From: an uncultured Alphaproteobacteria bacterium
Lineage (GTDB): Bacteria; Pseudomonadota; Alphaproteobacteria; UBA11222
Direction of reading: 5' to 3'
DNA length: 64,000 bases
NCBI GenBank assembly: GCA_947258435.1
Contig: CAMYID010000022.1
Location: forward strand, 42,961-106,960
Shown: piece by piece, positions 46,315 through 56,626 of the stretch
Numbering within the stretch: the stretch's first letter is position 1
How the letters are laid out: each line of letters opens with the position of its first letter
Notes under the pieces: generated by a model
What the model saw: only the letters and a program-made list of their open reading frames with translations
Told to the model about the DNA's origin: nothing
The model's database searches: none
Translations under genes and position numbers: made by a program

Positions 46315-47575
46315 ATTCCTCAAGAAACCCGGTAACGGACTGATCGAGCACAACTGCATTATCGTGCAGTGCGGCGGCCTTCTCGCGGACGTCTGCGGCA
46401 GATTGTCCCGTATCATTTGCGACCATATCAAGATCATTCACGCTGCCGGAAACTTCCTGTGTCCCGTCGGCAGCTTGCTGCACATTGCGGCTGATCTCGG
46501 TGGTTGCCGCACCCTGTTCCTCAACGGCGGCGGCGATCGCGGCAGCAATCTCGCTGATTTCATTGATCGTCTTGCCGATCCCCTGAATAGCCTGCACCGC
46601 GCCGCCTGTGCTGTTCTGTATTTCGCCGATCTGGGTTGCTATCTCCTCGGTTGCACGCGCTGTCTGATTGGCCAGATTCTTGACCTCCGAGGCAACCACG
46701 GCAAATCCCTTGCCCGCCTCGCCGGCACGGGCGGCTTCAATCGTCGCATTGAGCGCCAGCAAATTGGTCTGACTGGCAATATCCTGAATGAGGGTGATCA
46801 CCTCGCCGATCTTTTCAGAACTGTCGGCTAATCCGCGTACGGTTGAGTTTGTGCGCTCCGCCTCATTGACCGCTTCCTGGGATATCCGCGCCGACTGCGC
46901 CACCTGACGGGAAATTTCAGCAATCGAACTGGTCAGCTCGTCAGCCGCGCTCGCCACAGTCTGGACATTGGTCGTCGCTTCCTCGGCACCGGCAGCGGCC
47001 GCTTCCACCTGGGTTTCAGCCCGCATAGCCATTTCCGCCATCTTCTCCGACATCCCTGACATTTCCCGGGCGGCCTGCCCCACATGGTCGACCGTGTCTT
47101 TGACATTCTGCTCGAAATTATTCATCAGCTCGACAATCTGGGTCGCAACGCTCCAGGTCAGCATGGCGCCGATATACTCGCCTGACTGATGATAGATGGC
47201 TGAAATTTTCAGGTTGAGCGTCTCGGGGCCGAGCTGAATGCGGGCGGTCCAGGGCAGATTTGCCGGATCGACGATAATATTACGCTGATGGGTGGGGTTG
47301 GCATGGAAAATATCGATGGACTGCCCCACCATATGTTCGGGATCAACCGTTGCAGGCAGTTCCTGCTTCAGGGATTTAAGGGTCTCGATACTGGTTTTGT
47401 TGCAATAGGTGATCGTCGCATCATGCGGATCAGCCATCATCACATTGATCGGCATATAGTCGAGCATCACAGCCAGCGTCTCCTGATCGAGAACAGTGGC
47501 CGCCACGCCAATCGCGTCATCTGTGGAAAACGCAGATTCAGCAGTCTCGGATTTACTGCGACGTAGATTCAGCAT
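46301..47575 (-). CDS. Soluble methyl-accepting chemotaxis protein with PAS-like sensor (copy 1)
   Basis: A 424-residue cytosolic chemoreceptor with no membrane segment. Residues about 35-150 form a PAS-like domain ([22 protein letters not shown] in parts, ending [11 protein letters not shown]). The rest is a long coiled coil with the kinase-contact tip [20 protein letters not shown] and [17 protein letters not shown]. No CheR-binding pentapeptide is seen at the C-terminus. I use the ATG at 47573-47575 because GAGG is 7 bp away; an ATG one codon earlier is possible. It is paralogous to the next gene upstream and probably part of an energy- or redox-sensing pathway, by inference. Confidence 0.92.
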   Translation of the reverse strand: MLNLRRSKSETAESAFSTDDAIGVAATVLDQETLAVMLDYMPINVMMADPHDATITYCNKTSIETLKSLKQELPATVDPEHMVGQSIDIFHANPTHQRNIIVDPANLPWTARIQLGPETLNLKISAIYHQSGEYIGAMLTWSVATQIVELMNNFEQNVKDTVDHVGQAAREMSGMSEKMAEMAMRAETQVEAAAAGAEEATTNVQTVASAADELTSSIAEISRQVAQSARISQEAVNEAERTNSTVRGLADSSEKIGEVITLIQDIASQTNLLALNATIEAARAGEAGKGFAVVASEVKNLANQTARATEEIATQIGEIQNSTGGAVQAIQGIGKTINEISEIAAAIAAAVEEQGAATTEISRNVQQAADGTQEVSGSVNDLDMVANDTGQSAADVREKAAALHDNAVVLDQSVTGFLEEFKKM

Positions 47576-47663
47576 CATGTTCCCTCGTTCCCAATTGCGT
47601 GCCACGGCACCAATGTTTTGACCGACACCTGTTATAGAGAGGGAAGGCTAAAAATGAGTAAAC

Positions 47664-47697
47664 TTATACGTGTATAAAATATACTATACACATATAA
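47664..47697. promoter_or_regulatory. AT-rich 13-bp-arm inverted repeat upstream of chemoreceptor copy 1
   Basis: TTATACGTGTATA (47664-47676) and TATACACATATAA (47685-47697) pair with one mismatch around an 8-nt spacer. It lies about 90-120 bp upstream of the chemoreceptor ATG, in the only gap where its promoter can be, so an operator is likely. Confidence 0.5.
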
Positions 47698-47738
47698 CTA
47701 GTGATTCTCTCTGATACACCCGCCATGGGCAATCAAAC

Positions 47739-47767
47739 AAAAAAGCCGCGCAGTTGACCTGCACGGC
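47739..47767 (-). terminator. Intrinsic terminator after chemoreceptor copy 2
   Basis: On the minus strand GCCGTGCAG pairs with CTGCGCGGC (9 bp with one wobble, 5-nt loop; 47745-47767), followed by six T (47739-47744). It lies 43 bp past the stop of the upstream chemoreceptor and separates the two paralogues into different transcripts. Confidence 0.85.
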
Positions 47768-47810
47768 TTTACTGTCCTGGCGCCCCGCCACGCGGCGGGG
47801 ATGAATTTAA

Positions 47811-49073
47811 TCAGCCATTTTTCACCTGATGCAGAAAGTCTTCGATCTGCTGCTTTGCGTTACCGGCATTGGTCATCAGTGAATCACCCGCACCCATGAC
47901 GACAGAGCTTGTTTCGTTGGTGGTACGCGCCGCGTCCGTCAGATCCTGAATATTGGCTGTGACATCGGCTGTGCCACTTGCGGCAAGCTGCGCACTGCGG
48001 CTGATTTCCGATGTTGCCGCGCCCTGCTCTTCCACCGCGGCGGCGATCGCGGCGGCAATTTCGCTGATCTGATTGATGGTTTTGCCGATCCCCTGAATAG
48101 CGGTGACGGCACCATTTGTGCTGCTCTGAATCTCACCGATCTGGCCGGCGATTTCCTCTGTTGCCTTGGCTGTCTGGTTTGCAAGGTTTTTCACCTCGGA
48201 CGCCACAACAGCAAACCCTTTACCTGCTTCACCGGCACGGGCCGCCTCGATCGTGGCATTGAGCGCCAGCAGATTGGTCTGACTTGCGATATCCTGAATC
48301 AAATTCACTACCTCCCCGATCTTCTCGGACCCTTCTGCAAGGCCCTGAACGGTTTCATTTGTACGTTCAGCCTCCGCCACCGCATCCTGCGAAATACGCG
48401 ACGAGTCGGCGACCTGACGCGAAATTTCAGCGATGGAGCTTGATAGTTGCTCAGCCGCACTTGCAACCGTCTGCACATTGACTGCCGTTTCATCAGCATT
48501 GCTGCGCGCGCTTTCAGCCTGCGATTCGGACATGCTGGAAGATTCGCTGACCCGCTGGGCCGCCGCCATGATTTCCTGGGCCGCGGCTGTGACCTGATCG
48601 ATCGATTCCATCACACTGGTCTGCATGCCGGTCGCCATGTCGAAGCTGTTATTCACCGCCTCCCAGCTCAGCATCGCGGCGTTGTAGCCATATTCCCCGC
48701 CATCCACAGCGGATAGCGAAACCGCCATCACATCGGAACCGAACGCCAATTCCGCCCGCCATGGCAGCGCTGAGGGATCGGCCAGTACAGCGCCAAGCGG
48801 CGCCAGATCCGCATGCAACTGATCCAGTTTCGCCCCGATCATCTTTTCAGGCTCGCCCAGAGCCGCATCATGCGGCTGCAACCGCTGCAATGCCACCATC
48901 CCGGCCTGGTTGATAAAGCTGATTGTCATGCTTTCGGGATCCACCAGCATGATGTTGGCAGGCACCGCATCAAGCAACGCATTGCCATTGCTCGCCTTGT
49001 CAGGTGTGTGATCTGCGACCACGCTGGCGGCAGCTTCTTTGGTAGTCGATTTCTTATTTGAAAATTTCAGCAT
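47811..49073 (-). CDS. Soluble methyl-accepting chemotaxis protein with PAS-like sensor (copy 2)
   Basis: A 420-residue cytosolic chemoreceptor, clearly paralogous to copy 1. The PAS-like domain (about 35-145) contains VPANIMLVDPESMTISFINQ and ends YNAAMLSWEAV. The signalling coiled coil carries the same tip and flanks as copy 1. The sensor halves differ much more than the signalling halves, suggesting different ligands or cofactors. I choose the ATG at 49071-49073 (MLKFSNKK), which parallels the other copy and follows GGGG; the ATG at 49083 is an alternative. A terminator follows at 47739. Confidence 0.92.
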   Translation of the reverse strand: MLKFSNKKSTTKEAAASVVADHTPDKASNGNALLDAVPANIMLVDPESMTISFINQAGMVALQRLQPHDAALGEPEKMIGAKLDQLHADLAPLGAVLADPSALPWRAELAFGSDVMAVSLSAVDGGEYGYNAAMLSWEAVNNSFDMATGMQTSVMESIDQVTAAAQEIMAAAQRVSESSSMSESQAESARSNADETAVNVQTVASAAEQLSSSIAEISRQVADSSRISQDAVAEAERTNETVQGLAEGSEKIGEVVNLIQDIASQTNLLALNATIEAARAGEAGKGFAVVASEVKNLANQTAKATEEIAGQIGEIQSSTNGAVTAIQGIGKTINQISEIAAAIAAAVEEQGAATSEISRSAQLAASGTADVTANIQDLTDAARTTNETSSVVMGAGDSLMTNAGNAKQQIEDFLHQVKNG

Positions 49074-49362
49074 TTCATGCCCCATGCTTTAAGGTCTTTA
49101 TGCGTCCGCATCTGAATGCTATGCGCCACTTGGCTCGGTACTGGCGTCCGTTACGCATCACTAAAGGCTGCCAAAAATCCAGAAGCCGCTCGTTTCGAAT
49201 GACGTATAGTTAGGCGAAATTTCTTGCGGCGCGGTTAACAGGCACGGCGGGAGTGTAAATTAACAGCACTGGAAAGACCGCGATCGGGCTTTCGCAAAAC
49301 CCAACTTCCTGCTAGCAATGATGCCGACATAAATGGCAGAGGACCAATATAGCGAACCCGTC

Positions 49363-50109
49363 ATGGCCGGACATTCCCAATTCAAGAACATCATGTATCG
49401 CAAGGGCGCGCAGGATAAAAAGCGCGCCAAGATTTTCTCCCGCCTGTCCCGGGAAATCACCGTTGCGGCGAAATCCGGTCTGCCCGACCCCGATTCCAAT
49501 CCACGCCTGCGTTCGGCGATTGCCGCGGCGCGCGCGCAGAACATGCCAAAAGACAATATCGAACGCGCGATCCAGAAGTCCCAGGGCGCCGACGCCGATA
49601 ATTTCGAGGAAGTTCGCTATGAAGGATTCGGCCCGGGCGGCGTTTCGGTAATTGTCGAAGCCATGACGGATAATCGCAACCGCACCGCACCGGAAGTCCG
49701 CTCTGCTTTTCAGAAGAATGGCGGCTCCATGGGTGAGAGCGGCAGCGTCGCCTATCTGTTCGACCGGGTGGGCAGCATCGAGTATGGCGCCGATGCCGGC
49801 GATCCCGATACCGTGCTTGAAGCTGCGATCGAAGCGGGTGCCGATGATTGCGAAAGCAACCAGGACGGCCATGTCATCACGACCGACGCCGCCACCCTGC
49901 ATGAGGTCGCGGCCGAACTGGAAGTGAAGCTCGGGCCAGCCGAAAGCGCCGCTCTTATCTGGAAACCGCAAAACACCCTGCCTGTGGGTGAGGGTGACGC
50001 GGAGACATTGCTGAAGATGCTGGCCGCGCTTGACGAAAATGACGATGTGCAGAATGTCTATGCGAATTTCGAAATCGATGAATCTGTCATCGAAAAGCTG
50101 ACCGCCTGA
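49363..50109 (+). CDS. yebC: YebC/PmpR/TACO1-family protein
   Basis: YebC proteins act as transcription regulators or help ribosomes translate proline-rich stretches. The start is the ATG at 49363 ([21 protein letters not shown]), the invariant N-terminus, though no clear ribosome site precedes it and an ATG ten codons earlier is in frame. The 248 residues include [17 protein letters not shown] (about 54-70), [23 protein letters not shown] (in parts) and a C-terminal domain with [10 protein letters not shown]. It stands immediately upstream of ruvCAB as in most proteobacteria. Confidence 0.95.
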   Translation: MAGHSQFKNIMYRKGAQDKKRAKIFSRLSREITVAAKSGLPDPDSNPRLRSAIAAARAQNMPKDNIERAIQKSQGADADNFEEVRYEGFGPGGVSVIVEAMTDNRNRTAPEVRSAFQKNGGSMGESGSVAYLFDRVGSIEYGADAGDPDTVLEAAIEAGADDCESNQDGHVITTDAATLHEVAAELEVKLGPAESAALIWKPQNTLPVGEGDAETLLKMLAALDENDDVQNVYANFEIDESVIEKLTA

Positions 50110-50143
50110 ACTTTTGCACCCCCGGGCGGGCGATATCAGGTGC

Positions 50144-50731
50144 ATGCCGAACATAGTTGCAAAGGATGAGGCGCTGGAAAAAAACCGTCGAATTATCGGG
50201 CTCGACCCGGGTCTGCGTAACACCGGATGGGGCATTATCCAGATCGCAGGCAACCGGCTGCAACATCTGGCGAATGGCACGGTCAAATCGCGGCAGACCG
50301 ACCCGCTGGCGCAGCGCCTTCAGCAGCTTTATGCCGGACTCGACGAAATCATCTCCGACTGGATACCCGACTGTGCTGCCGCCGAAACGACCTTCGTGAA
50401 CAAAAACCCCGAGGCAACGCTCAAGCTGGGGCAGGCGCGCGGCGTCGTGTTGCTCGCACCGGCCAATCATGGGCTGGCGGTTGCCGAATATGCCCCAAAT
50501 CAGGTCAAGAAAACCGTGGTGGGCGTCGGTCACGCAAAAAAAGAGCAGATCCACACCATGGTCAACCACCTGCTGCCCGGCTGCGACATTGACAGCGCGG
50601 ATGCGGCGGACGCGCTGGCGGTTGCAATCTGCCATGCCCATTGGATGGACCGGCAATGGCCGGCCGCGCATGGCCGGTCGGCGACGGACCGGCGCCTTGA
50701 TAGCGGAGAGGCAGGCGGGGACGGCAAATGA
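50144..50731 (+). CDS. ruvC: Holliday junction resolvase RuvC
   Basis: RuvC cuts Holliday junctions symmetrically. I start at ATG 50144 ([11 protein letters not shown]), after AGG at 4 bp. The 195-residue protein has [18 protein letters not shown] (catalytic Asp near 21), the Glu in [23 protein letters not shown] (in parts), and the C-terminal pair in [16 protein letters not shown] 30-residue polar tail follows. Its stop overlaps ruvA by ATGA. No LexA box of the alphaproteobacterial type is visible upstream. Confidence 0.95.
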   Translation: MPNIVAKDEALEKNRRIIGLDPGLRNTGWGIIQIAGNRLQHLANGTVKSRQTDPLAQRLQQLYAGLDEIISDWIPDCAAAETTFVNKNPEATLKLGQARGVVLLAPANHGLAVAEYAPNQVKKTVVGVGHAKKEQIHTMVNHLLPGCDIDSADAADALAVAICHAHWMDRQWPAAHGRSATDRRLDSGEAGGDGK

Positions 50732-51384
50732 TTGCGCAGCTCAAAGGCATTCTTGACTATTGCACCGATGATTGCGCGGTGATCGATGTCGGCGGGGTCG
50801 GCTATCTGGTGCATTGCGCACGCACCACACTGGCCCGGCTGCCGCCGCCGGGCGAGGCTGTCAGGCTGCATATCGAAACCCAGGTTCGCGAGGACGCGAT
50901 CACCCTGTTCGGGTTTCTTGCACCTGACGAACAGGAATGGTTCCGCATCCTGAACGGGGTACAGGGTGTCGGCGCGAAACTGGCACTCGCCATTCTGGGC
51001 ACATTGGGCGTCGACGGGATCGCCGACGCCATTGCCCTGCAGGACAAAACCGCCGTCGCGCGCACCAATGGCGTGGGCCCCAAGCTTGCCGGCCGTATCG
51101 TCAACGAGCTGAAGGACAAGGCACCAAACCCTGCTTTGCGCGGGGGTATCCCTTCCGCCGGCAATCGCGGCACCCCATCGGCCGGTACCGACCAGACACA
51201 GCCGGCCGCCTTTCAGGATGCCCTGTCGGCGCTGGTCAATCTGGGGTATAAAGAGGCGGATGCGCACCGGGCGCTTGCCGTTGCGCGACGCGAGCTTGCC
51301 GCCCGGGAAGACGGTCCCGCAGGGGCAGACGGAATAACGCTTGATGAACTGATCCGCATCGGCTTGCGGGAATTGTCGGCATGA
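50728..51384 (+). CDS. ruvA: Holliday junction DNA helicase subunit RuvA
   Basis: RuvA tetramers hold the four-way junction for RuvB. The 218-residue protein has the OB-fold start [29 protein letters not shown] (in parts), the two helix-hairpin-helix motifs ([16 protein letters not shown] and [17 protein letters not shown]), an Ala/Gly/Pro linker, and domain III ([20 protein letters not shown]). It overlaps both neighbours by 4 bp. Confidence 0.96.
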   Translation: MIAQLKGILDYCTDDCAVIDVGGVGYLVHCARTTLARLPPPGEAVRLHIETQVREDAITLFGFLAPDEQEWFRILNGVQGVGAKLALAILGTLGVDGIADAIALQDKTAVARTNGVGPKLAGRIVNELKDKAPNPALRGGIPSAGNRGTPSAGTDQTQPAAFQDALSALVNLGYKEADAHRALAVARRELAAREDGPAGADGITLDELIRIGLRELSA

Positions 51385-52466
51385 CACAAGACACGGAATT
51401 CCAGAGCAGGCTGCTCAGCCCGCAATCGCTTGAAGGGGATCTTGCCGCCCCCCATTTGCGGCCCCGCTCGCTCGATGAATTTATCGGACAGCGCAAGGCC
51501 CGCGAAAATCTGGGCGTATTCATTGAAGCTGCCAAACAACGCGCCGATGCGCTGGACCATGTGCTGCTCGCGGGGCCACCCGGGCTTGGCAAGACGACGT
51601 TGGCGCAAATTCTGGCCCATGAGCTTGGTGTCGATCTGAAGGCGACCTCAGGCCCGGTGATTGCCAAGGCCGGCGATCTGGCTGCACTGCTGACCAATCT
51701 GAAACCGCGCGATCTGCTGTTCATCGATGAAATTCACCGCCTCAGCCCGGCAGTGGAGGAAATCCTCTATCCCGCGATGGAGGATTTTCAGCTTGATCTG
51801 ATTATCGGCGAAGGGCCGGCCGCCCGTTCGCTGCGCATTGATCTGCCGCCCTTTACGCTGGTTGGCGCGACCACCCGCTCGGGGCTGATCACAACGCCAC
51901 TGCGCGACCGGTTCGGCATTCCGGTGCGGCTCAATTTCTATGAGGTTGAGGAGCTTGTGGAAATCGTCACGCGCGGCGCAAGACTGCTTGACATGCAGCT
52001 GACCCCGGATGGGGCATTTGAAATTGCAAGCCGGGCACGCGGTACGCCACGGGTGGCGGGACGGCTGCTGCGGCGGGTACGCGACTTTGCAGCGGTGGCG
52101 GGCAGCGGGCCGGTCGGCGCGGTGCAGGCGGATGCCGCCCTCAACCGGCTGGAGGTCGATGCCTGCGGCCTCGACGCGCTCGACCGGCGTTATCTGCGTG
52201 TGATCGCGGAAAGTTTTTCCGGCGGCCCGGTGGGGATCGAAACCATCGCCGCAGCACTCAGCGAACCGCGCGATGCGCTTGAGGAGATTGTCGAACCCTA
52301 TCTTATCCAGCAAGGTCTGCTACAGCGCACACCGCGCGGCCGGTTGCTGACACGCAAGGCCTTCATGCATCTGGGTCTGCCGGTGCCGCAGGCCGATGCA
52401 GCCAATGCCGCGAATCTGTCGCAGCTCGATCTGCTGCAGGGCGATGACGCGGGGTCCGATGACTGA
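51381..52466 (+). CDS. ruvB: Holliday junction branch-migration ATPase RuvB
   Basis: RuvB hexamers drive branch migration. The 361-residue AAA+ protein begins with [12 protein letters not shown] (about 27-38), Walker [14 protein letters not shown] (about 65-77), Walker [12 protein letters not shown] (about 112-122), sensor 1 [19 protein letters not shown] (about 155-173) and a winged-helix C-terminus with [17 protein letters not shown]. It overlaps ruvA by 4 bp and ybgC by 8 bp. Confidence 0.97.
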   Translation: MTQDTEFQSRLLSPQSLEGDLAAPHLRPRSLDEFIGQRKARENLGVFIEAAKQRADALDHVLLAGPPGLGKTTLAQILAHELGVDLKATSGPVIAKAGDLAALLTNLKPRDLLFIDEIHRLSPAVEEILYPAMEDFQLDLIIGEGPAARSLRIDLPPFTLVGATTRSGLITTPLRDRFGIPVRLNFYEVEELVEIVTRGARLLDMQLTPDGAFEIASRARGTPRVAGRLLRRVRDFAAVAGSGPVGAVQADAALNRLEVDACGLDALDRRYLRVIAESFSGGPVGIETIAAALSEPRDALEEIVEPYLIQQGLLQRTPRGRLLTRKAFMHLGLPVPQADAANAANLSQLDLLQGDDAGSDD

Positions 52467-52914
52467 GCGCCGCGCGGATGGCGATGGCCGGATTGAAAGC
52501 GCGACCCATTATCTGCCCCTGCGGGTGCATTACGAGGATACCGATCTGTCCGGCGCGGTCTATCACGCGAATTATCTGAAATTCATGGAACGCGGACGGT
52601 CCGATTATGTCCGCCTGCTGGCAATTGACCAGACCGCGCTGGCCGCCGGGCCGGACGGGCTGTTCTTTGTGGTGCGCCATTGCGCGATCGACTTTCTGAA
52701 ACCTGCCCGGCTTGACGAGCTGCTAGAGGTTCGTACGCAGTTTACCGGCACAAGCGGTGCGCGGCTTTACTGCGTACAATCGATCTGGCGCGGGGCGGAA
52801 AATCTGGCGCGCGCCGACTTGACGCTTGCCTGTACCGGTAAGGATGGTCGCCCGAAACGGCTGCCCGAAATTCTGCGCCAGGCAGTTGCCGGCAGGCAGG
52901 CCGATGCGCGATAA
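52459..52914 (+). CDS. ybgC: Tol-Pal-associated acyl-CoA thioesterase YbgC
   Basis: A hot-dog-fold thioesterase linked to the Tol-Pal cluster. The 151-residue product shows the signature [30 protein letters not shown] (in parts; catalytic Asp in YEDTDLSG near 32) and [21 protein letters not shown]. The start ATG 52459 overlaps ruvB. In enterobacteria ybgC opens the tol operon; here 162 bp separate it from tolQ. Confidence 0.93.
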   Translation: MTERRADGDGRIESATHYLPLRVHYEDTDLSGAVYHANYLKFMERGRSDYVRLLAIDQTALAAGPDGLFFVVRHCAIDFLKPARLDELLEVRTQFTGTSGARLYCVQSIWRGAENLARADLTLACTGKDGRPKRLPEILRQAVAGRQADAR

Positions 52915-53076
52915 ACAAAGCCAGAGACGATATGAAAATGCTGTGCGGCGGCGATTGAACGGGCCCGCGCCTCAATTACGCCACCTTCCTGTTGAAGCGT
53001 CGGTGCCGGCGCGATACAGGATGGCGCAGCCTGCGGCGATCGAGTTGTCGGGTGTGTGTGTGAAAGGACAGGCAAT

Positions 53077-53796
53077 ATGCCGGAAATGGTAACGGACGCC
53101 GCCATGCTGTCGGCGGTGGATTTTTCTGTATGGCACCTGTTTTTACGCGCGGACTGGGTCGTCAAGCTTGTCATGCTGACCCTGTTGCTTGCCTCTTTCT
53201 GGTCCTGGGCAATTATTTTTCACAAATTTCTCCGCTATCGGCGGGTTGAAGAGAAAGCCGACAAGTTTGAAGAGATTTTCTGGTCCGGCAACTCGCTTGA
53301 AGAGCTTTACGAACGGGTCGCAAAACGCGCCGATCACCCGATGGCGCTGCTGTTTGTGAGCGCCATGCGCGAATGGAGCCGCGGTTCCCGCCGCACAGGC
53401 AATGGCAGCCGCGGTTTCGGACGCAGCGTGCGGGAGCGGGTGGACAAGGCAATGTCTGTTACCATGTCGCGCGAGCTTGAGGATCTGGAACGCTATCTCG
53501 ACTTTCTGGCTACCGTGGGATCTACCGCACCCTTCATCGGTCTGTTTGGTACGGTCTGGGGTATCATGAACAGCTTCCAGGCCATCGCGGTGAGCCATAA
53601 CAGCTCGCTGGCGGTGGTCGCGCCCGGCATTGCCGAGGCGTTGTTTGCCACCGCGCTGGGGCTGATCGCGGCCATTCCCGCGGTGGTTGCCTATAACCGC
53701 TTCACCAATCAGACGGCCCGCTATGGCAACCGGTTGAGCGGTTTTGCCGACGAGTTTTCGACCATCCTGTCGCGTCAGACCGAGGACGGAGCCTAG
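53077..53796 (+). CDS. tolQ: Tol-Pal proton-motive subunit TolQ
   Basis: TolQ forms the proton channel with TolR that energises TolA for outer-membrane constriction. The ATG at 53077 follows AAGGA at 8 bp. The 239-residue protein has three membrane segments (about 25-50, 140-165 and 177-200), with VGSTAPFIGLFGTVWGIMNSFQ (in parts) and APGIAEALFATALGLIAAIPAVVAYNRF, typical of TolQ/ExbB. A GTGTGTGTG tract (53052-53060) lies just upstream. tolR starts 2 bp after its stop. Confidence 0.95.
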   Translation: MPEMVTDAAMLSAVDFSVWHLFLRADWVVKLVMLTLLLASFWSWAIIFHKFLRYRRVEEKADKFEEIFWSGNSLEELYERVAKRADHPMALLFVSAMREWSRGSRRTGNGSRGFGRSVRERVDKAMSVTMSRELEDLERYLDFLATVGSTAPFIGLFGTVWGIMNSFQAIAVSHNSSLAVVAPGIAEALFATALGLIAAIPAVVAYNRFTNQTARYGNRLSGFADEFSTILSRQTEDGA

Positions 53797-53798
53797 CG

Positions 53799-54248
53799 AT
53801 GGCTTTCACCGGACGTTCCGGTCAAACCGGCCAGGGCAACAGCCGCCGCCGGTTTCAGCATCGGCCCATGAGTGAGATCAATGTCACACCCATGGTCGAT
53901 GTGATGCTGGTGTTATTGATAATTTTCATGGTGGCCGCACCGCTTCTGACGGTGGGTGTTCCTGTCGACCTGCCTGATTCGCGCGCCACGCCGCTTAACG
54001 AATCGGTCGAACCGGTTGCGATTTCGATCGATGCAAAGGGGCTTGTCTATATTCAGGATACCGCAATCGAGACCAATGAACTGATCCCCAAGCTGCGCGC
54101 CATTCTTGGCAATAAGCCCGATACACGCATCTATGTACGCGGCGATCAGTCCATTGCGTATGGCCAGGTGATGCAGCTGATGGGGCGTCTGAGCGAAGCC
54201 GGCTTTACAAAGGTTGCACTTGTAACCGAAATGCCCGGCGAGCGGTGA
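53799..54248 (+). CDS. tolR: Tol-Pal proton-motive subunit TolR
   Basis: TolR is the single-span ExbD-like partner of TolQ. The 149-residue protein has a basic N-terminus and then SEINVTPMVDVMLVLLIIFMVAAP (in parts, about 25-48), with the proton-carrying Asp in VDVMLVLL, and a periplasmic domain with YVRGDQSIAYGQVMQLMGRL. It is followed by tolA after 9 bp. Confidence 0.96.
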   Translation: MAFTGRSGQTGQGNSRRRFQHRPMSEINVTPMVDVMLVLLIIFMVAAPLLTVGVPVDLPDSRATPLNESVEPVAISIDAKGLVYIQDTAIETNELIPKLRAILGNKPDTRIYVRGDQSIAYGQVMQLMGRLSEAGFTKVALVTEMPGER

Positions 54249-54257
54249 TGGGACGGC

Positions 54258-55115
54258 ATGCGGCGCGCACTTATCATCTCGGCGATATTTCACATCGTCA
54301 TTATCACGGTTGCACTGATCGGACTGCCAATGTTCGAGCGTGACTGGGAACCGACGCGCGAGATCATTCCGGTTACGCTTGCACCGATCGCGGAAAAGAC
54401 CAATTTGCCCAAAAAGGCTCCGCCACCTGCCGACCTGCCACCGCCTGCCGCCAAACCGGAGGTGAGCTCGCCACCGCCCGCTCCCGAGCCGCCCGCGCCC
54501 GCCCCAGAGCCACCGCCCCCGGCACCCAGAAAAGCCGACGCTGTCGCACCCTTGAAGCCGACCGAGCCGGTGCCTGAAAAGCCCGCGCCACCCGAGACAG
54601 CCCAAACCGCACCGCCGGTGACACCGGGGCCCGCGCCGCGGGTCAAACCGAAACGTCCGCCAAAATTCGATCCCAACCGGATCGCCGCATTGCTTGACAA
54701 ATCGCGCAAGCAAACGCCCGTCCCCCAACAGACGGAAAAGGCCGAAACTGACCCCCCGCCACGCGAATCGGCCCCGGCGTCACCCTCAATGGCGGCACCG
54801 CTGACCTTGAGTGAAATCGATGCGATACGCGCGCAGATTCAGCAATGCTGGATCGTGCCGGCGGGCGCACGCTATGCCGAAGGGCTTATCGTCCGCCTGC
54901 GAATTTTCCTCAGACCTGACGGGGAACTGGCGCAAACGCCGGAAGTGGTGGATGGCGAGCGGATAAACAAGGACAGCCATTACCGCACCGCAGCCGAACA
55001 TGCGATCCGGGCGGTACAGAAATGCGTACCTTTACAAAACCTGCCACCGGATAAATATGAACGGTGGCGTGACATTGAACTGACTTTTGATCCAAGGGAT
55101 ATGCTGGGCGGATGA
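54258..55115 (+). CDS. tolA: TolA, periplasm-spanning link of the Tol-Pal system
   Basis: TolA connects the TolQR motor to TolB-Pal. The 285-residue protein has an N-terminal membrane anchor ([21 protein letters not shown], about 4-24), a long Pro/Ala/Glu/Lys-rich stretch (about 45-165) in place of the Ala/Lys helix of enterobacteria, and a C-terminal TolA/TonB-like domain with [15 protein letters not shown] and [20 protein letters not shown] strands. A pair of Cys (about 198 and 257) flanks the domain. The stop overlaps tolB by ATGA. Confidence 0.9.
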   Translation: MRRALIISAIFHIVIITVALIGLPMFERDWEPTREIIPVTLAPIAEKTNLPKKAPPPADLPPPAAKPEVSSPPPAPEPPAPAPEPPPPAPRKADAVAPLKPTEPVPEKPAPPETAQTAPPVTPGPAPRVKPKRPPKFDPNRIAALLDKSRKQTPVPQQTEKAETDPPPRESAPASPSMAAPLTLSEIDAIRAQIQQCWIVPAGARYAEGLIVRLRIFLRPDGELAQTPEVVDGERINKDSHYRTAAEHAIRAVQKCVPLQNLPPDKYERWRDIELTFDPRDMLGG

Positions 55116-56485
55116 CCGGGTACAGAAAAACGAGCTTTCACAGGATGGGACGATTTGCCGTCGTCGCCCTGATAATTGCGATGACACTAGGCATTGCGCA
55201 GCAGGCTTATGCGCAGCTTCGCATCGACATCACACAGGGCAATGTGGATCCGTTGCCGATTGCGCTGCCGAGTTTTCAGGCCGATAGCGAAATCGGGCAG
55301 GATATCGCCCTGAAGATGAACGGCGTTATTTCCGCCAATCTGGAACGGTCGGGCCTGTTCCGGCCCCTTGATCCGCGCAGTTTCATTCAGCAGGCCGACG
55401 CCATCGGCGTATTGCCGCGATTTGGCGACTGGCGCCTGATCAACGCCCAGGCGCTTGTAACCGGCGCCACGATCCAGGAACCGGACGGACGGCTTCGGGT
55501 CGAGTTCCGCTTATGGGACGTGTTTGCCGAACGGCAGATGGAAGGTCGCGTTTTCTTCACCCAGCCCGACAACTGGCGGCGGGTGGCGCATCTGATTTCC
55601 GACAAAATCTATGAGCGGCTGACCGGTGAAAGCGGCTATTTCGATACACGCATCGTCTATATTGCCGAAAGCGGCCCGAAGTCTGCACGTATCAAGCGGC
55701 TGGCGATCATGGATCAGGACGGGGCCAATCAGCGCTTCCTGACAAGCGGGCGGTATCTTGTCCTGACACCGCGTTTCAGCCCGACGACCCACCAGATCAC
55801 CTATCTGTCCTATTTCGACGATAAGCCGCGCGTCTATGTCTATGATATCGATACCGGCCAGCAGGAAGTATTGGGTGATTTTCCGGGCATGACTTTCGCG
55901 CCGCGCTTTTCGCCGGACGGGGACAGTGTCATCATGAGCCTGGCGCGTAACGGCAATTCCGACATTTATCTGATGAATTTGCGCAGCCGGGTCACCACAC
56001 GGCTGACCGATCACCCCGCAATTGATACCTCACCCTCCTTCTCGCCCGATGCAAGGCGGATCACTTTCAATTCGGACCGGGGCGGCTCGCAGCAGATCTA
56101 TGTGATGGATGCGGATGGCGGCAATGTGCAGCGGATCAGTTTCGGAGATGGCCGCTATGCGACGCCTGTCTGGTCGCCGCGCGGCGATCTGATCGCCTTC
56201 ACCCGCTTTCGCAAGGGCCGGTTTCACATTGGCGTGATGCGCCCCGACGGCAGCGGGGAAAGATTGCTGACCGAAAGTTTCCTCGATGAAGGGCCGACAT
56301 GGTCACCCAATGGCCGAGTGCTTATGTTTTTCCGCGAAAGCCCCTCCAACGCACAAGGCGAAGGGTCACGCACGCGCCTCTATTCAATCGATCTGACCGG
56401 ATATAACGAACGTGAAATTGCAACCGACGGCGATGCATCGGATCCTGCCTGGTCACCCTTGATTCCACTTGGGGAAGGCGGGTAA
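55112..56485 (+). CDS. tolB: Tol-Pal beta-propeller protein TolB
   Basis: TolB is the periplasmic propeller that shuttles between TolA and Pal. The 457-residue protein has a signal peptide ending near [14 protein letters not shown], an N-terminal alpha/beta domain (about 30-170) with [12 protein letters not shown], and then six WD-like propeller blades with recurring SPDG/SPDA motifs ([48 protein letters not shown]). Start ATG 55112 overlaps tolA. Confidence 0.97.
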   Translation: MTGYRKTSFHRMGRFAVVALIIAMTLGIAQQAYAQLRIDITQGNVDPLPIALPSFQADSEIGQDIALKMNGVISANLERSGLFRPLDPRSFIQQADAIGVLPRFGDWRLINAQALVTGATIQEPDGRLRVEFRLWDVFAERQMEGRVFFTQPDNWRRVAHLISDKIYERLTGESGYFDTRIVYIAESGPKSARIKRLAIMDQDGANQRFLTSGRYLVLTPRFSPTTHQITYLSYFDDKPRVYVYDIDTGQQEVLGDFPGMTFAPRFSPDGDSVIMSLARNGNSDIYLMNLRSRVTTRLTDHPAIDTSPSFSPDARRITFNSDRGGSQQIYVMDADGGNVQRISFGDGRYATPVWSPRGDLIAFTRFRKGRFHIGVMRPDGSGERLLTESFLDEGPTWSPNGRVLMFFRESPSNAQGEGSRTRLYSIDLTGYNEREIATDGDASDPAWSPLIPLGEGG

Positions 56486-56532
56486 GCTCGCACCGCTGTC
56501 ACCAATGGGGGTGGACTAAAACAAGACGCAGG

Positions 56533-56548
56533 CCAAATGACGATTTGG
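56533..56548 (+). other. Small hairpin in the pal leader
   Basis: CCAAAT-GACG-ATTTGG forms a 6-bp stem with a 4-nt loop, 79 bp upstream of the pal ATG. The tolB-pal gap is 141 bp, so it may moderate read-through or mark a processing site. Confidence 0.35.
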
Positions 56549-56626
56549 TGCGGCAAATCTCAGCTTAGGCAAAGCGCCACGACCATTCCATGCTTCGCTG
56601 ACAATCATCATCAGGAGTATCAATTA

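Noticed and set aside
50110..50143. LexA box upstream of ruvC
   Set aside because: Only one half-site (GAAC at the end of yebC) is present; the GAAC-N7-GAAC or GTTC-N7-GTTC pattern is not met.
53052..53060. GTGTGTGTG tract upstream of tolQ as a phase-variable repeat
   Set aside because: Too short for frequent slippage and lies outside the reading frame and ribosome site; noted only in the tolQ entry.
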